64,000 nt of DNA, from contig OY970278.1 in NCBI GenBank assembly GCA_963715815.1, positions 1,736,001 to 1,800,000 of the forward strand. Direction: 5' to 3'. Within the stretch, counting starts at the first letter, position 1; every line of letters starts with the position of its first letter. A program made the translations under genes and the position numbers. Of the stretch, positions 16,777 through 24,676 are shown piece after piece. Source of the stretch: JAFAMS01 sp963715815. Its GTDB lineage: Bacteria; Vulcanimicrobiota; Vulcanimicrobiia; Vulcanimicrobiales; Vulcanimicrobiaceae. The notes below the pieces were generated by a model. That model was not told where the DNA came from and did no database searches. It was given only the letters and a program-made list of their open reading frames with translations.

Positions 16777-18495
16777 TTAATGAGCCGTGACGAGGCTAGT
16801 CTCTGCCGGCGCGGTTTCTTTTTGAACGAGCAAATCGCCGATTGCAAGACAGTCGATTCCCGAGGCCTCGAAGGTGCGCAGTGCGTCGGACGGGCTAGAG
16901 ACCATTGGTTCACCGCGTAAGTTGAACGATGTATTCAGCAATACGGGCACGCCGGTAAGCTGTTCGAACTCCTCGAGAATACCGTAGATGTACGGATTCT
17001 GCTCCCTGGAGACGGTCTGGACCCGGCTTGTGCCATCGACGTGCACGACTGCTTCCGTATCGTGCGGTCGAAGAGCTTTGTGCGTGAAGAGCATATAAGG
17101 GCTTTCGCTCATGCCGAGCGTCTCAAAGTACTCGTCGTAGCGTTCGCCCTTGATGACTGGTGCAAATGGTCGAAACTCCTCACGAAACTTGATCTTTGCA
17201 TTAACGTGATCTTTCATCGCCGCGGGACGCGGATCGGCCAAGATCGAGCGCGCTCCCAGGGCGCGCGGTCCCCACTCATCGCGGCCGTTCACGATCGCGA
17301 CGACCTTGCCATCGGCGAGAAGTCGTGCAATGTCACGCTCGATCGCCGCGCTTCTCGTAAACGGAATTTTATTGATTCCTAGCGTAGCCCTCGCGACTGC
17401 TTCGGGATATTCCATGCCGACATATGGCGAAAAAGGAAAACGCACTGTCGGGCCGCTTTCGCGACCTCCTAGGGTTGCCTGTAAAGCTGCGCCGAGTGCG
17501 CCGCCGGCGTCGCCAGCCGCGGGATGAATGTGCGCGCGTATGCCCAAGCGCCGAATGAGTTCAGCGTTCGCGGTGCAATTGAGGGCGACACCCCCGGCGA
17601 AACAAAAATCCTTGGTTTGAAATTCGCGCGTCAGCGGTTCGATCAGCGCGATGAGTGCGATTTCCAGTACGTCTTGAACTGATGCGGCAAGATCCATGTG
17701 TTCCTGCAACATTGGCTCGCCTTCGCGTCGCGGGCCGATTCCGAGGTGTCGAATGAGCGCATCCGAGTAGTGACGCTCTTTATCGTAGAATTCGAAGAAC
17801 GTCGTGTCTAACGCGAACGAACCGTCGTCGCGCAGGATCAAGACATGGCCGAGAATCTTATCGCGATAACGCGGCGTTCCGTATGGCGCGAGCCCCATGA
17901 CCTTGTACTCGCCTTCATTGACTTCGAATCCCAAATAGTCCGTGAAGACGGAGTAGAACAAGCCGAGCGAGTGCGGAAAATGAATCGAACGTACTTTGCG
18001 CAGGCGATTTCCTTCACCAAGGTGCACCGCAACGGTTTCGTATTCACCGACGCCGTCAAGGGTCACGACGACGGAGCGTTCGAAGGGTGAGGTGAAAAAC
18101 GCTGATGCCGCATGCGAGCGGTGATGGTCGCTGAACTCAACGTTGCCGCGATAGCCGAGATGCTTGCGGAGCTGATCCGCGATGGGTAACTTGTGTTGAT
18201 AGAAGTATGGGATGTCCTCGAAAAACAGGCGCCGCGACCGTGGCCACCCATCAAGTACTTGATCCCAAAGTCGACGCAATTTCCGCTCGGGGTTTTCGTA
18301 AAAGACGATCGAGTCAAGATCGTTTACTCGCAGACGAGCGCTACCCAATGCTCGACCAATCGACAGGGTCGGAAAACGCGCATCGTGCTTAACACGACTG
18401 AGCCGCTCCTCTTGGATTGCAAATTGAATCTGGTCGTCACAAACGAGCGCGACTGCCGAGTCGTGATAGTAACAAGAGATGCCGAGGACGTTCAT
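16777..18495 (-). CDS. Carbamoyltransferase, NodU/CmcH family
   Basis: Taking the ATG at 18495, the product has 572 residues, the usual family length. The N-terminus NVLGISCYYHDSAVAL, the EERLSRVKHDARFP segment, the metal-binding HHRSHAASAFF and the C-terminal GRDEWGPRALGARSILADPR are all diagnostic. The family moves a carbamoyl group from carbamoyl phosphate through carbamoyl-AMP to a sugar or antibiotic hydroxyl. An in-frame GTG at 18552 would give an extension not seen in the family, whereas the ATG forms an ATGA overlap with a small upstream ORF. Neighbouring FkbM and GNAT-like genes suggest glycan decoration. Confidence 0.9.
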   Translation of the reverse strand: MNVLGISCYYHDSAVALVCDDQIQFAIQEERLSRVKHDARFPTLSIGRALGSARLRVNDLDSIVFYENPERKLRRLWDQVLDGWPRSRRLFFEDIPYFYQHKLPIADQLRKHLGYRGNVEFSDHHRSHAASAFFTSPFERSVVVTLDGVGEYETVAVHLGEGNRLRKVRSIHFPHSLGLFYSVFTDYLGFEVNEGEYKVMGLAPYGTPRYRDKILGHVLILRDDGSFALDTTFFEFYDKERHYSDALIRHLGIGPRREGEPMLQEHMDLAASVQDVLEIALIALIEPLTREFQTKDFCFAGGVALNCTANAELIRRLGIRAHIHPAAGDAGGALGAALQATLGGRESGPTVRFPFSPYVGMEYPEAVARATLGINKIPFTRSAAIERDIARLLADGKVVAIVNGRDEWGPRALGARSILADPRPAAMKDHVNAKIKFREEFRPFAPVIKGERYDEYFETLGMSESPYMLFTHKALRPHDTEAVVHVDGTSRVQTVSREQNPYIYGILEEFEQLTGVPVLLNTSFNLRGEPMVSSPSDALRTFEASGIDCLAIGDLLVQKETAPAETSLVTAH

Positions 18496-18614
18496 CGCTT
18501 GTCGCGGTTCGGAACCCACCCGGTCGGTGATTCTCGCAAGCGCCGTAGCCACGCAAGCGGCGCGAGCAGCAGAAAAATCAGCTCAAGCGAGCGGATATGT
18601 ATGGATTGTCTCAT
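18492..18614 (-). CDS. Possible 40-residue membrane protein
   Basis: This ATG-started frame encodes 40 residues with a hydrophobic segment, ELIFLLLAPLAWLRRLRES, and ends in TGA overlapping the carbamoyltransferase ATG (ATGA). Carbamoyltransferase genes of this family often neighbour short membrane-protein genes (SxtJ-like or DUF5989), which makes a real gene plausible. It overlaps the preceding small frame by about 30 bases. It is too short for certainty. Confidence 0.35.
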   Translation of the reverse strand: MRQSIHIRSLELIFLLLAPLAWLRRLRESPTGWVPNRDKR

Positions 18615-18744
18615 TTGGTGCCTGTGGGATGTCGAGCGTGCGCACCTCGGCCAGATACCAGCGTAACAGTAACCCTGACGCGGGCTTTAGGAGCAGCGCT
18701 AGAACGGTAACGAACGTCGCGCGGAACGAACGGACTAGAGGGCT
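18583..18744 (-). CDS. Possible 53-residue membrane protein
   Basis: A GTG-started frame in the 283-bp space between the FkbM and carbamoyltransferase genes encodes a peptide with a hydrophobic stretch (TFVTVLALLLKPASGLLL) followed by WYLAEVRTLDIPQ. It lies on the operon strand. The start is not fixed: the frame stays open to 18819, inside the end of the FkbM gene. It may be a small membrane partner of the carbamoyltransferase, or noncoding. Confidence 0.3.
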   Translation of the reverse strand, partial: SPLVRSFRATFVTVLALLLKPASGLLLRWYLAEVRTLDIPQAPNETIHTYPLA

Positions 18745-18778
18745 CACCTCTCTATTTTCGACCCGGTAGGAGCGCTTC

Positions 18779-19594
18779 TTAAGGTGAGGTCTCGCTAAGA
18801 CTTCGAGGGATAGCCGCAACGTTGACGATCGGAAACTGCATTAGCTGGTCGACCGAGAGCTGGACGGGTTTGTTGTCAACGATCACACAGAGCGCCCGGC
18901 CGGTCGTGTGAAGGTACTCGAGCGATTGTCGCAGCGAGTCATCGCCGCGGTTTCGAAAGTTTTCTCCGAGGACCTCAACCACGATGATCATGTCGCGATG
19001 CCGTTCTATGAAGGCGCGTCCGCCCGCGATCACCTGCGGTTCGGACGATTCGGTGTCGATATGAAGAAGTCGAACGGGCGGTTCTTGTCCCGTAAAGACC
19101 GTGTCGAGCGTCGTTGCGGGGACGGTGAGTTTGGTCGAGGTGTCGTTGCTCAGTTCGCCCTCGATAAGTGACCCGCCACCCAGATGCTTTGAAGGCTGGC
19201 TGAAACTGACGTCGCCCGCATGGTCGGTGACGGCTATCGGGTAAAGCGTGCAGCGCGATTCCAAGTAGTTGATGTCGATCGAATCACGCAGCAGCTCGAC
19301 AAGCTCCGGATTGCATTCGAACGCATGCACGTGACCGCCGGCTCCGACGCGTGCCGCGAAGTGGATGGTGTAGAACCCGATGTTCGCGCCGACGTCAACG
19401 GCGACGTCGCCCGGGCGCAGGGTTCCGATCATCCAGGGGTTTAGCTGCGGCTCGTAGTCACCGTCCAAGGCTAGCGGGATCCCTACGGAGAGGTCCCGGG
19501 TATCAAGGAAGAGGCGCGCGCCGTACTTCGTGCGCGTAATGGCCCGGTTGTTACCCAGGTAGACCGTGCTCGGCCGGCTGAAGGGATCACTCAC
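18779..19594 (-). CDS. FkbM-family methyltransferase
   Basis: The product has 271 residues and a GTG start. SAM motif I is VAVDVGANIGFYTIHFAARVG, followed by VHAFECNPELVELLRDSI and RLLHIDTESSEPQVIAGG, which corresponds to the FkbM signature (I/L-D-x-E-G-x-E) with serine at the usual glycine. It therefore belongs to the O-methyltransferase group acting on sugars and polyketides. It is first in the minus-strand set running through the carbamoyltransferase to the GNAT-like gene. A TATAAG-TTCGGCCC motif lies directly upstream. Confidence 0.85.
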   Translation of the reverse strand: MSDPFSRPSTVYLGNNRAITRTKYGARLFLDTRDLSVGIPLALDGDYEPQLNPWMIGTLRPGDVAVDVGANIGFYTIHFAARVGAGGHVHAFECNPELVELLRDSIDINYLESRCTLYPIAVTDHAGDVSFSQPSKHLGGGSLIEGELSNDTSTKLTVPATTLDTVFTGQEPPVRLLHIDTESSEPQVIAGGRAFIERHRDMIIVVEVLGENFRNRGDDSLRQSLEYLHTTGRALCVIVDNKPVQLSVDQLMQFPIVNVAAIPRSLSETSP

Positions 19595-19611
19595 CTATAA
19601 GGGTTCGGCCC
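19595..19611. promoter_or_regulatory. Conserved TATA / TTCGGCCC intergenic motif, copy 2
   Basis: CTATAAGGGTTCGGCCC lies between the divergent FkbM gene (minus) and rpsB (plus), one base from the FkbM start. It matches copies at 14937-14953 and 54015-54030 with one extra base between the AT-rich part and TTCGGCCC. Confidence 0.4.
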
Positions 19612-19622
19612 TCGACCAGCCA

Positions 19623-19631
19623 TGTTATAAT
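19623..19631 (+). promoter_or_regulatory. Extended -10 promoter for rpsB
   Basis: TGTTATAAT is a perfect extended -10 element (TGnTATAAT), with no convincing -35 box at 16-18 bases. Transcription would begin near 19638, giving an rpsB leader of about 120 bases. Confidence 0.6.
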
Positions 19632-19642
19632 CCCACGGTTGC

Positions 19643-19690
19643 CCCGCACGTGCGGGACACGTCCCATCTCGCCCGGCATGAGGCCGGGCG
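19643..19690 (+). promoter_or_regulatory. Structured 5' leader of rpsB
   Basis: Two perfect inverted repeats lie just after the predicted transcription start: a 14-base palindrome CCCGCACGTGCGGG at 19643-19656, and a hairpin at 19670-19690 with 8-bp arms CGCCCGGC / GCCGGGCG around ATGAG. In many bacteria ribosomal protein S2 represses its own operon through a leader structure; these elements are candidates for such a site. No run of T follows, so they do not look like intrinsic terminators. Confidence 0.45.
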
Positions 19691-19760
19691 CTATGGTCCC
19701 CTCGGGTCGGGCCGACAGGATGTCCTCCCCCGCCACGGACCAGAAAGGCCCCTAATCCCA

Positions 19761-20552
19761 GTGGAAACCCTAGAAGTCGCCGAGCAGGCGCTCCCCGCGA
19801 GCGAAGCCGCCGCCGGCAGCCAGGTCATCACTATGCGCGAGCTGCTCGAAGCAGGCGTGCACTTCGGACACCAGACGCGTCGCTGGAACCCGAAGATGAA
19901 GCCGTACATTTTTCAAGAGCGCAACGGCATTTACATTATCGATCTCTCGAAGACGATCGCGCGCGTGCGCGAGGTCTACGAGGTCGTCAAAGGGATGGCC
20001 GCTTCGAACAAAGTCATCTTGTTCGTCGGCACCAAGAAGCAAGCGCAAGACGCCGTTAAAGAGGAAGCCGAACGCTGCGGTACGTTCTTCGTTAACCAGC
20101 GTTGGCTCGGTGGAACGCTTACGAACTTTGCGACGATCCAGAAGCGCATCGCGCGTCTGCGCGAGCTCGAAGGCATGCGTCAACAAGGCACCTTCGATCT
20201 GCTTCCTAAGAAAGAAGTCGCCAAGCTCAGCGAAGAACTCGACAAGCTGGAGCGATTTCTCGGCGGAATTAAAGACATGCACCGTCTTCCGGACGCGTTG
20301 TTTGTCGTCGATCCCAAGAAAGAGCGGATCGCCGTACTTGAGGCCCGCAAGCTAAAAATTCCAATCATCGCAGTGGTCGACACCAATTGCGACCCCGATG
20401 AGGTTGATTACCTTATCCCCGGCAACGACGACGCAATTCGCGCCGTTAAACTCATGGTCTCGAAGATTGCCGATGCGATCATCGCGGGCCACACCGAAGC
20501 AGAAAGCTCTTACGACTCGACTTCTTTTGAAACCGAAGAGGTCGCTCCCTAA
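19761..20552 (+). CDS. rpsB: 30S ribosomal protein S2
   Basis: The product has 263 residues from GTG 19761. The family core begins at MRELLEAGVHFGHQTRRWNPKM and continues through YIFQERNGIYIIDLSKT, FFVNQRWLGGTLTNF and VDTNCDPDEVDYLIPGNDDA. S2 binds the head of the 30S subunit with S1. An ATG at 19833 starts exactly at the conserved core but has no ribosome site; the GTG has AAAGG at longer spacing, so the 24-residue N-terminal extension is probable rather than proven. It leads the rpsB-tsf-pyrH-frr run. Confidence 0.97.
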   Translation: METLEVAEQALPASEAAAGSQVITMRELLEAGVHFGHQTRRWNPKMKPYIFQERNGIYIIDLSKTIARVREVYEVVKGMAASNKVILFVGTKKQAQDAVKEEAERCGTFFVNQRWLGGTLTNFATIQKRIARLRELEGMRQQGTFDLLPKKEVAKLSEELDKLERFLGGIKDMHRLPDALFVVDPKKERIAVLEARKLKIPIIAVVDTNCDPDEVDYLIPGNDDAIRAVKLMVSKIADAIIAGHTEAESSYDSTSFETEEVAP

Positions 20553-20553
20553 C

Positions 20554-21159
20554 ATGCAAGCCACAGACAAACCCAGCATCGACGATATCAAACGCCTCCG
20601 CGAAGAAACCGGCGGCGGCATGATCGATTGCCGCAATGCCCTCGTGAAAGCGTCGGGCGACTATGAAGCGGCAAAGCGTGCGCTGACGGAGCAAGGCCTG
20701 GCACGCGCCGAGAAAAAAGCGGAGCGCGTCGCCAACGAAGGACGCGTTGCCAACTATATCCATGCCGGCGGTAAGATCGGTGTACTCGTCGAGGTCAACT
20801 GCGAGACCGACTTCGTCGCGCGCAACGAACGCTTCATCGAGCTGAGCCGGGACGTGGCGATGCATATCGCCGCCATGAAGCCGGACTACCTGGATCGCGA
20901 GAGCGTCCCAGCCGAAATCATCGCCGAGCAGCGCGCTGAGTTCGAAAAAGCCGTCCCAGCCGGGAAGCCTGCGGCGGTCGCGGAAAAGATCGTCGAGGGG
21001 AAGCTAGGTAAGTGGTTCGAGGAACACTGTCTGCTCGAGCAGCAGTTCGTCAAGAACGACGAGGTGACGATCGGGGAACTCGTCGCCGGCGTCTCGGGCG
21101 TCTTGGGCGAGAAAGTTCGCGTCAGGCGCTTCGCGCGTTTCGCCCTCGGCGAAGAGTAA
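20554..21159 (+). CDS. tsf: Translation elongation factor Ts
   Basis: The product has 201 residues. IDDIKRLREETGGGMIDCRNAL is the N-terminal UBA-like domain, and VLVEVNCETDFVARNERF is the core signature contacting EF-Tu. EF-Ts recharges EF-Tu by driving GDP release. The ATG lies 2 bases after the rpsB stop. The protein is of the short type (near 200 residues, as in Thermus) and lacks much of the second half found in the 283-residue E. coli protein. Confidence 0.97.
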   Translation: MQATDKPSIDDIKRLREETGGGMIDCRNALVKASGDYEAAKRALTEQGLARAEKKAERVANEGRVANYIHAGGKIGVLVEVNCETDFVARNERFIELSRDVAMHIAAMKPDYLDRESVPAEIIAEQRAEFEKAVPAGKPAAVAEKIVEGKLGKWFEEHCLLEQQFVKNDEVTIGELVAGVSGVLGEKVRVRRFARFALGEE

Positions 21160-21175
21160 GCGCGGAGTAGGCGCC

Positions 21176-21919
21176 GTGGAACCAGTTTTCCGACGCGTCC
21201 TGCTCAAGCTCTCGGGTGAAGCGTTTGCCGGTGCCGACCATAGCGTCGACGTCGAGACGACGGCCGGGATGGCGCGCCAGATTGAGGCTGTACATAAGGA
21301 AGGCATCTCCATCGCCGTCGTCGTCGGCGGCGGGAATATCTGGCGCGGTAAGAACCATGAAGCGGCCGGGATGGAACGGGCGACCGCCGACTACATGGGG
21401 ATGCTGGCGACCGTCATCAATGCGCTCGCCCTCCAGGACGCTCTCGAGCGCATAGACGTTCCCTCGCGCGTCCAGACCGCGATCGCGATGCACGAGATCG
21501 CCGAGCCGTATATCCGCCGCCGCGCGATACGGCACTTGGAAAAAGGACGCGTCGTGATCTTTGCGGCCGGTACGGGCAATCCGTATTTCACGACCGATAC
21601 AACCGCCGCGCTGCGCGCGGTCGAAGTCGGCGCGCAAGCCATTCTCAAAGCCACCAAAGTCGACGGCGTGTACACCGCCGATCCGAAAAAAGATCCGACC
21701 GCGACGCGCTTCACGCACGTCGATTATCTTCAGGTCTTGCAGCTGGGGCTTGAAGTCATGGACAGTACCGCCCTCACGCTTTGCATGGACAACGGGCTCC
21801 CCATCATCGTCTTCGATATGAACGTCCCGGGAAATATTCGCCGCGTCGTTTTCGGCGAACAGATCGGAACGTTCGTCGGACGCCCCACGCCGAGCCAGGA
21901 GTTAGCACATGCTAAATGA
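21176..21919 (+). CDS. pyrH: UMP kinase
   Basis: The 247-residue product phosphorylates UMP to UDP and belongs to the amino-acid kinase fold. RVLLKLSGEAFAG at the N-terminus, VVGGGNIWRGK, the DTTAALRAVEVGAQAILKATKVDGVY segment (nucleotide site), and MDNGLPIIVFDM near the C-terminus identify it. The GTG start at 21176 has GGAG eight bases upstream. It sits in the conserved tsf-pyrH-frr order and overlaps frr by 11 bases. Confidence 0.97.
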   Translation: MEPVFRRVLLKLSGEAFAGADHSVDVETTAGMARQIEAVHKEGISIAVVVGGGNIWRGKNHEAAGMERATADYMGMLATVINALALQDALERIDVPSRVQTAIAMHEIAEPYIRRRAIRHLEKGRVVIFAAGTGNPYFTTDTTAALRAVEVGAQAILKATKVDGVYTADPKKDPTATRFTHVDYLQVLQLGLEVMDSTALTLCMDNGLPIIVFDMNVPGNIRRVVFGEQIGTFVGRPTPSQELAHAK

Positions 21920-22466
21920 CGTCTTCAAAGACAGTGAGTCGCGCATGGGCAAAGCCGTCGAGTCGGCGCGGCACGATTTCGCCGCGATTCGCACCGGACG
22001 TGCTTCGCCCGCGCTGCTCGATCGCTTGGAAGTCGAAGCCTACGGCGCGACCGTTCCACTAAAACAAGTCGCAAGCGTCAGCTCGCCCGACGGGCGTTCG
22101 CTGGTCGTCAGCGCATACGACAAATCGACGGTTGCCGGAATCAAGCGAGCGATAGAGACAAGCGATTTGGGACTCAATCCCAACGTCGATGGGCAAAACG
22201 TGCGCCTCAGCTTTCCGCCCTTGAATGAAGAACGCCGCAAAGATCTCGTCAAAGTCGTGCACAAGCGCGCTGAAGAGGGCAAGGTCGCGATTCGCACCAT
22301 TCGCCACAAGAGCGTCGATGCGGTCAAGGCATTGCTCAAGGATCATAAGATCACCGAGGACGAGAACAAGCGCGCGAACGATCAGCTGCAGAAGATGACC
22401 GACAAGTATGTCAAGGACATCGACACGCTGCTCGCCGCAAAAGAAAAAGAGATCATGGAGGTATGA
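21909..22466 (+). CDS. frr: Ribosome recycling factor
   Basis: The product has 185 residues, the normal family length. FAAIRTGRASPALLDRLEVEAYG and LTEERRKDLVK-like PPLNEERRKDLVKVVHKRAEEGK are the family signatures; the rest is the three-helix arm. With EF-G it splits the post-termination ribosome. AGGAG lies seven bases before the ATG, inside the end of pyrH. The stop overlaps the ATG of the next small gene (ATGA). Confidence 0.97.
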   Translation: MLNDVFKDSESRMGKAVESARHDFAAIRTGRASPALLDRLEVEAYGATVPLKQVASVSSPDGRSLVVSAYDKSTVAGIKRAIETSDLGLNPNVDGQNVRLSFPPLNEERRKDLVKVVHKRAEEGKVAIRTIRHKSVDAVKALLKDHKITEDENKRANDQLQKMTDKYVKDIDTLLAAKEKEIMEV

Positions 22467-22654
22467 GCTCCGATCTCGTCCTCGTTCCGGAAGTCGAAGC
22501 GCGCGCGCAACTCGCCGATCGCAATATCGCGCTGCGCTTGTTGCTTCCGCCGTATCCTGCAATCGGCTTAGGGAAACTACGCGTCCTGCGCGTGAAAGAA
22601 CGCGCCGACGTCACCGAGCTGTTGTGCAGCTACGAAGGTTACGAGAGGATATAA
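22463..22654 (+). CDS. Small conserved-position protein of unknown function
   Basis: This 63-residue protein has an ATG overlapping the frr stop (ATGA), so it is translated with frr. The sequence (LVLVPEVEARAQLADRNIAL, then LPPYPAIGLGKLRVLRVK and TELLCSYEGYERI) matches no family I know and shows no membrane segment or metal motif. It sits between frr and cdsA, where uppS is often found. GGAGG is only one base from the ATG, so initiation probably depends on translation coupling. Confidence 0.65.
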   Translation: MSSDLVLVPEVEARAQLADRNIALRLLLPPYPAIGLGKLRVLRVKERADVTELLCSYEGYERI

Positions 22655-22712
22655 TCCGATTCGCAGGAGCGTCGCGGCGCCAGTAGGCGCGTTATCCGGC
22701 GGTTCGATCGGA

Positions 22713-23525
22713 ATGCGGCGTGTCGCAATCGGCGTTGGACTCGCGATTCTCGGCATCGGTTGCACGCTCGTTTTCCCGTTGTTCGTCGTCCTCGTCGGCT
22801 TCATTGCAATTGGTTGCTTGTGGGAATTCGACAAGCTCGCGCTGCGCAAAGGAACGCCGGTCGAGCTCGCGATCGCTGCGCCGGCCGTGCTCGCGTATCT
22901 TGCGCTCACGGCATTCGGCGTCGTGCATCGTTTCGAGAGCTTGCTGCTCGCGGCGACGATCATCGCAACATTCATTTACTCGACGTTTGCGCACAAGGGA
23001 CACTATCTCGCGCGCAGCGCCTTTACGCTGATGGCAGTCCTCTACACTGGAAAACTGGTCTCGTACTTCATTGCGATCCGCGGCATTCCCGAAGTCGGCA
23101 TGTGGCTGACGCTGTACGCGATTTTCATCATCGCGCTGACGGACGTTTTCGCGATGCTGGTCGGCATTGCTATCGGAAAGCGTCCGCTCACGAAGATCTC
23201 GCCGCGCAAAACAGTTGAGGGCTCGATCGGCGGATTGGTAGTCGGCATCGGTGTCGGTGTCGCGTTCGGAATGCTGCCGCAGATCGGCTTTGCCTGGTGG
23301 CAAGGCGCGCTCGTCGGCGCCATCACGTCGATCGCGGCGCAGGCCGGCGATCTCGTCGAGTCGGCGCTCAAACGCGACGCGCGCGTCAAGAATGCGGGTA
23401 GCGCGATCGGTTCACACGGCGGAGTGCTAGACCGCTTCGATAGCTATCTTTTTGCCGGGCCGGCATTTTATTTCGCGCTGTGGACTCTTGGTTTCGTTGC
23501 GCACGGAGTCTTGCCGCCGCCGTGA
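22713..23525 (+). CDS. cdsA: Phosphatidate cytidylyltransferase
   Basis: This 270-residue integral membrane protein has about eight hydrophobic segments. It makes CDP-diacylglycerol from phosphatidate and CTP. The family signature near the C-terminus reads SALKRDARVKNAGSAIG followed by SHGGVLDRFDS. It departs from the PROSITE-type pattern at the first acidic position, which is normally KD and here KN (codon AAT), while the second acidic residue (LDR) is kept. The dxr start overlaps its stop (GTGA). Neighbourhood frr-cdsA-dxr-rseP is the standard bacterial order. Confidence 0.9.
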   Translation: MRRVAIGVGLAILGIGCTLVFPLFVVLVGFIAIGCLWEFDKLALRKGTPVELAIAAPAVLAYLALTAFGVVHRFESLLLAATIIATFIYSTFAHKGHYLARSAFTLMAVLYTGKLVSYFIAIRGIPEVGMWLTLYAIFIIALTDVFAMLVGIAIGKRPLTKISPRKTVEGSIGGLVVGIGVGVAFGMLPQIGFAWWQGALVGAITSIAAQAGDLVESALKRDARVKNAGSAIGSHGGVLDRFDSYLFAGPAFYFALWTLGFVAHGVLPPP

Positions 23526-24676
23526 AACGCATCGCTATTCTCGGATCTACCGGGTCGATCGGACGACAAGCGCTCGACGTCATCAGCCGTCATCGCGATC
23601 GCTTTGCGGTCGTCGGCTTAGCGGCTGGACGAAACGCCGAGCTGTTGCGCGAGCAGGCCGAGCAATTCGAAGTCGGCGTTATCTCGCTGAAGGACGATGG
23701 CGGTGCACACGGATTGATGCGGGTTGCCACCGAGAGCGGCGCGGATCTCGTTTTGGCTGCAACGGACGGCGCCGTCGCATTCGACGCAGTCTTTGCCGCA
23801 GTTGCGCGCGGCATTGACGTTGCCGTTGCGAACAAAGAGCTGGTCGTCGCGGCCGGTGAGCTGCTTTTACGCGAGGCTGCGCAGAGCGGCTCGCACATCT
23901 TACCGGTCGACTCAGAACACAGTGCGCTTTTTCAGTGCTTGGTAGGCGAGCCCAAAGAACGGATCGCGCGTCTTATACTCACGGCATCGGGCGGACCGTT
24001 TTGGGACAAAACTGCGCAAGAGATGGAAGAGGCGACGCTCGAGGATGCGCTCGCTCATCCAACCTGGCGCATGGGGACGAAGAACACGATCGATTCTGCG
24101 ACGCTGATGAACAAAGGCTTGGAAGTTATTGAAGCAAGCCGGCTCTTCGAGATACCGTGGGATCGAATTGACGTGCTCGTGCATCGCACGAGCGTCGCGC
24201 ACGGACTCGCGATCTTTACCGACGGGTCGGTGAAAGCGCAGCTTTGTCCGCCCGACATGCGCGTTCCGATCGGTTACGCGCTCGCATATCCGGATCGGCT
24301 CGAAGATACGTCCTTGTGGCCCGATTCGCGCAACGTCGACGCGCTCAGCGCCCTTGGCGCGCGTGAAGGGGAAGACGCAACCGTGCTGCGGTTCGAACGG
24401 CCGGATCAAGACCGGTTTCCGTGTTTGCGCCTCGCGTACCGGGCGCTCGAACGCGGCGGGACTGCTCCGGCGGCGCTCTCCGCGGCAAATGAGATAGCAG
24501 TTCAAGCGTTCGTTGATGGACGGATTGGCTTCCGGCGTATCCCCGAGGTCATCGAATCGGTATTAGAAGATGTTACTTCGGAGGAGCTTTCGCTGGATTC
24601 GGTGCGCGCAGCAGACGTGCGTGCGCGCGAATTAGCCGAAGGACTCGTTCGTGAGTTAGGAGCAGTCGCGCGCTAA
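23522..24676 (+). CDS. dxr: 1-deoxy-D-xylulose 5-phosphate reductoisomerase
   Basis: The 384-residue product catalyses the NADPH-dependent committed step of the MEP isoprenoid pathway. Visible are the NADPH loop ILGSTGSIGRQALDVI, VANKELVVAAGELLL, the metal-site PVDSEHSALFQCL, ILTASGGPFWD, and MGTKNTIDSATLMNKGLEVIEA. The GTG at 23522 overlaps the cdsA stop and directly precedes the first beta strand; the longer reading from 23480 lies inside cdsA. With ispG downstream it shows the MEP route is used. Confidence 0.97.
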   Translation: MKRIAILGSTGSIGRQALDVISRHRDRFAVVGLAAGRNAELLREQAEQFEVGVISLKDDGGAHGLMRVATESGADLVLAATDGAVAFDAVFAAVARGIDVAVANKELVVAAGELLLREAAQSGSHILPVDSEHSALFQCLVGEPKERIARLILTASGGPFWDKTAQEMEEATLEDALAHPTWRMGTKNTIDSATLMNKGLEVIEASRLFEIPWDRIDVLVHRTSVAHGLAIFTDGSVKAQLCPPDMRVPIGYALAYPDRLEDTSLWPDSRNVDALSALGAREGEDATVLRFERPDQDRFPCLRLAYRALERGGTAPAALSAANEIAVQAFVDGRIGFRRIPEVIESVLEDVTSEELSLDSVRAADVRARELAEGLVRELGAVAR

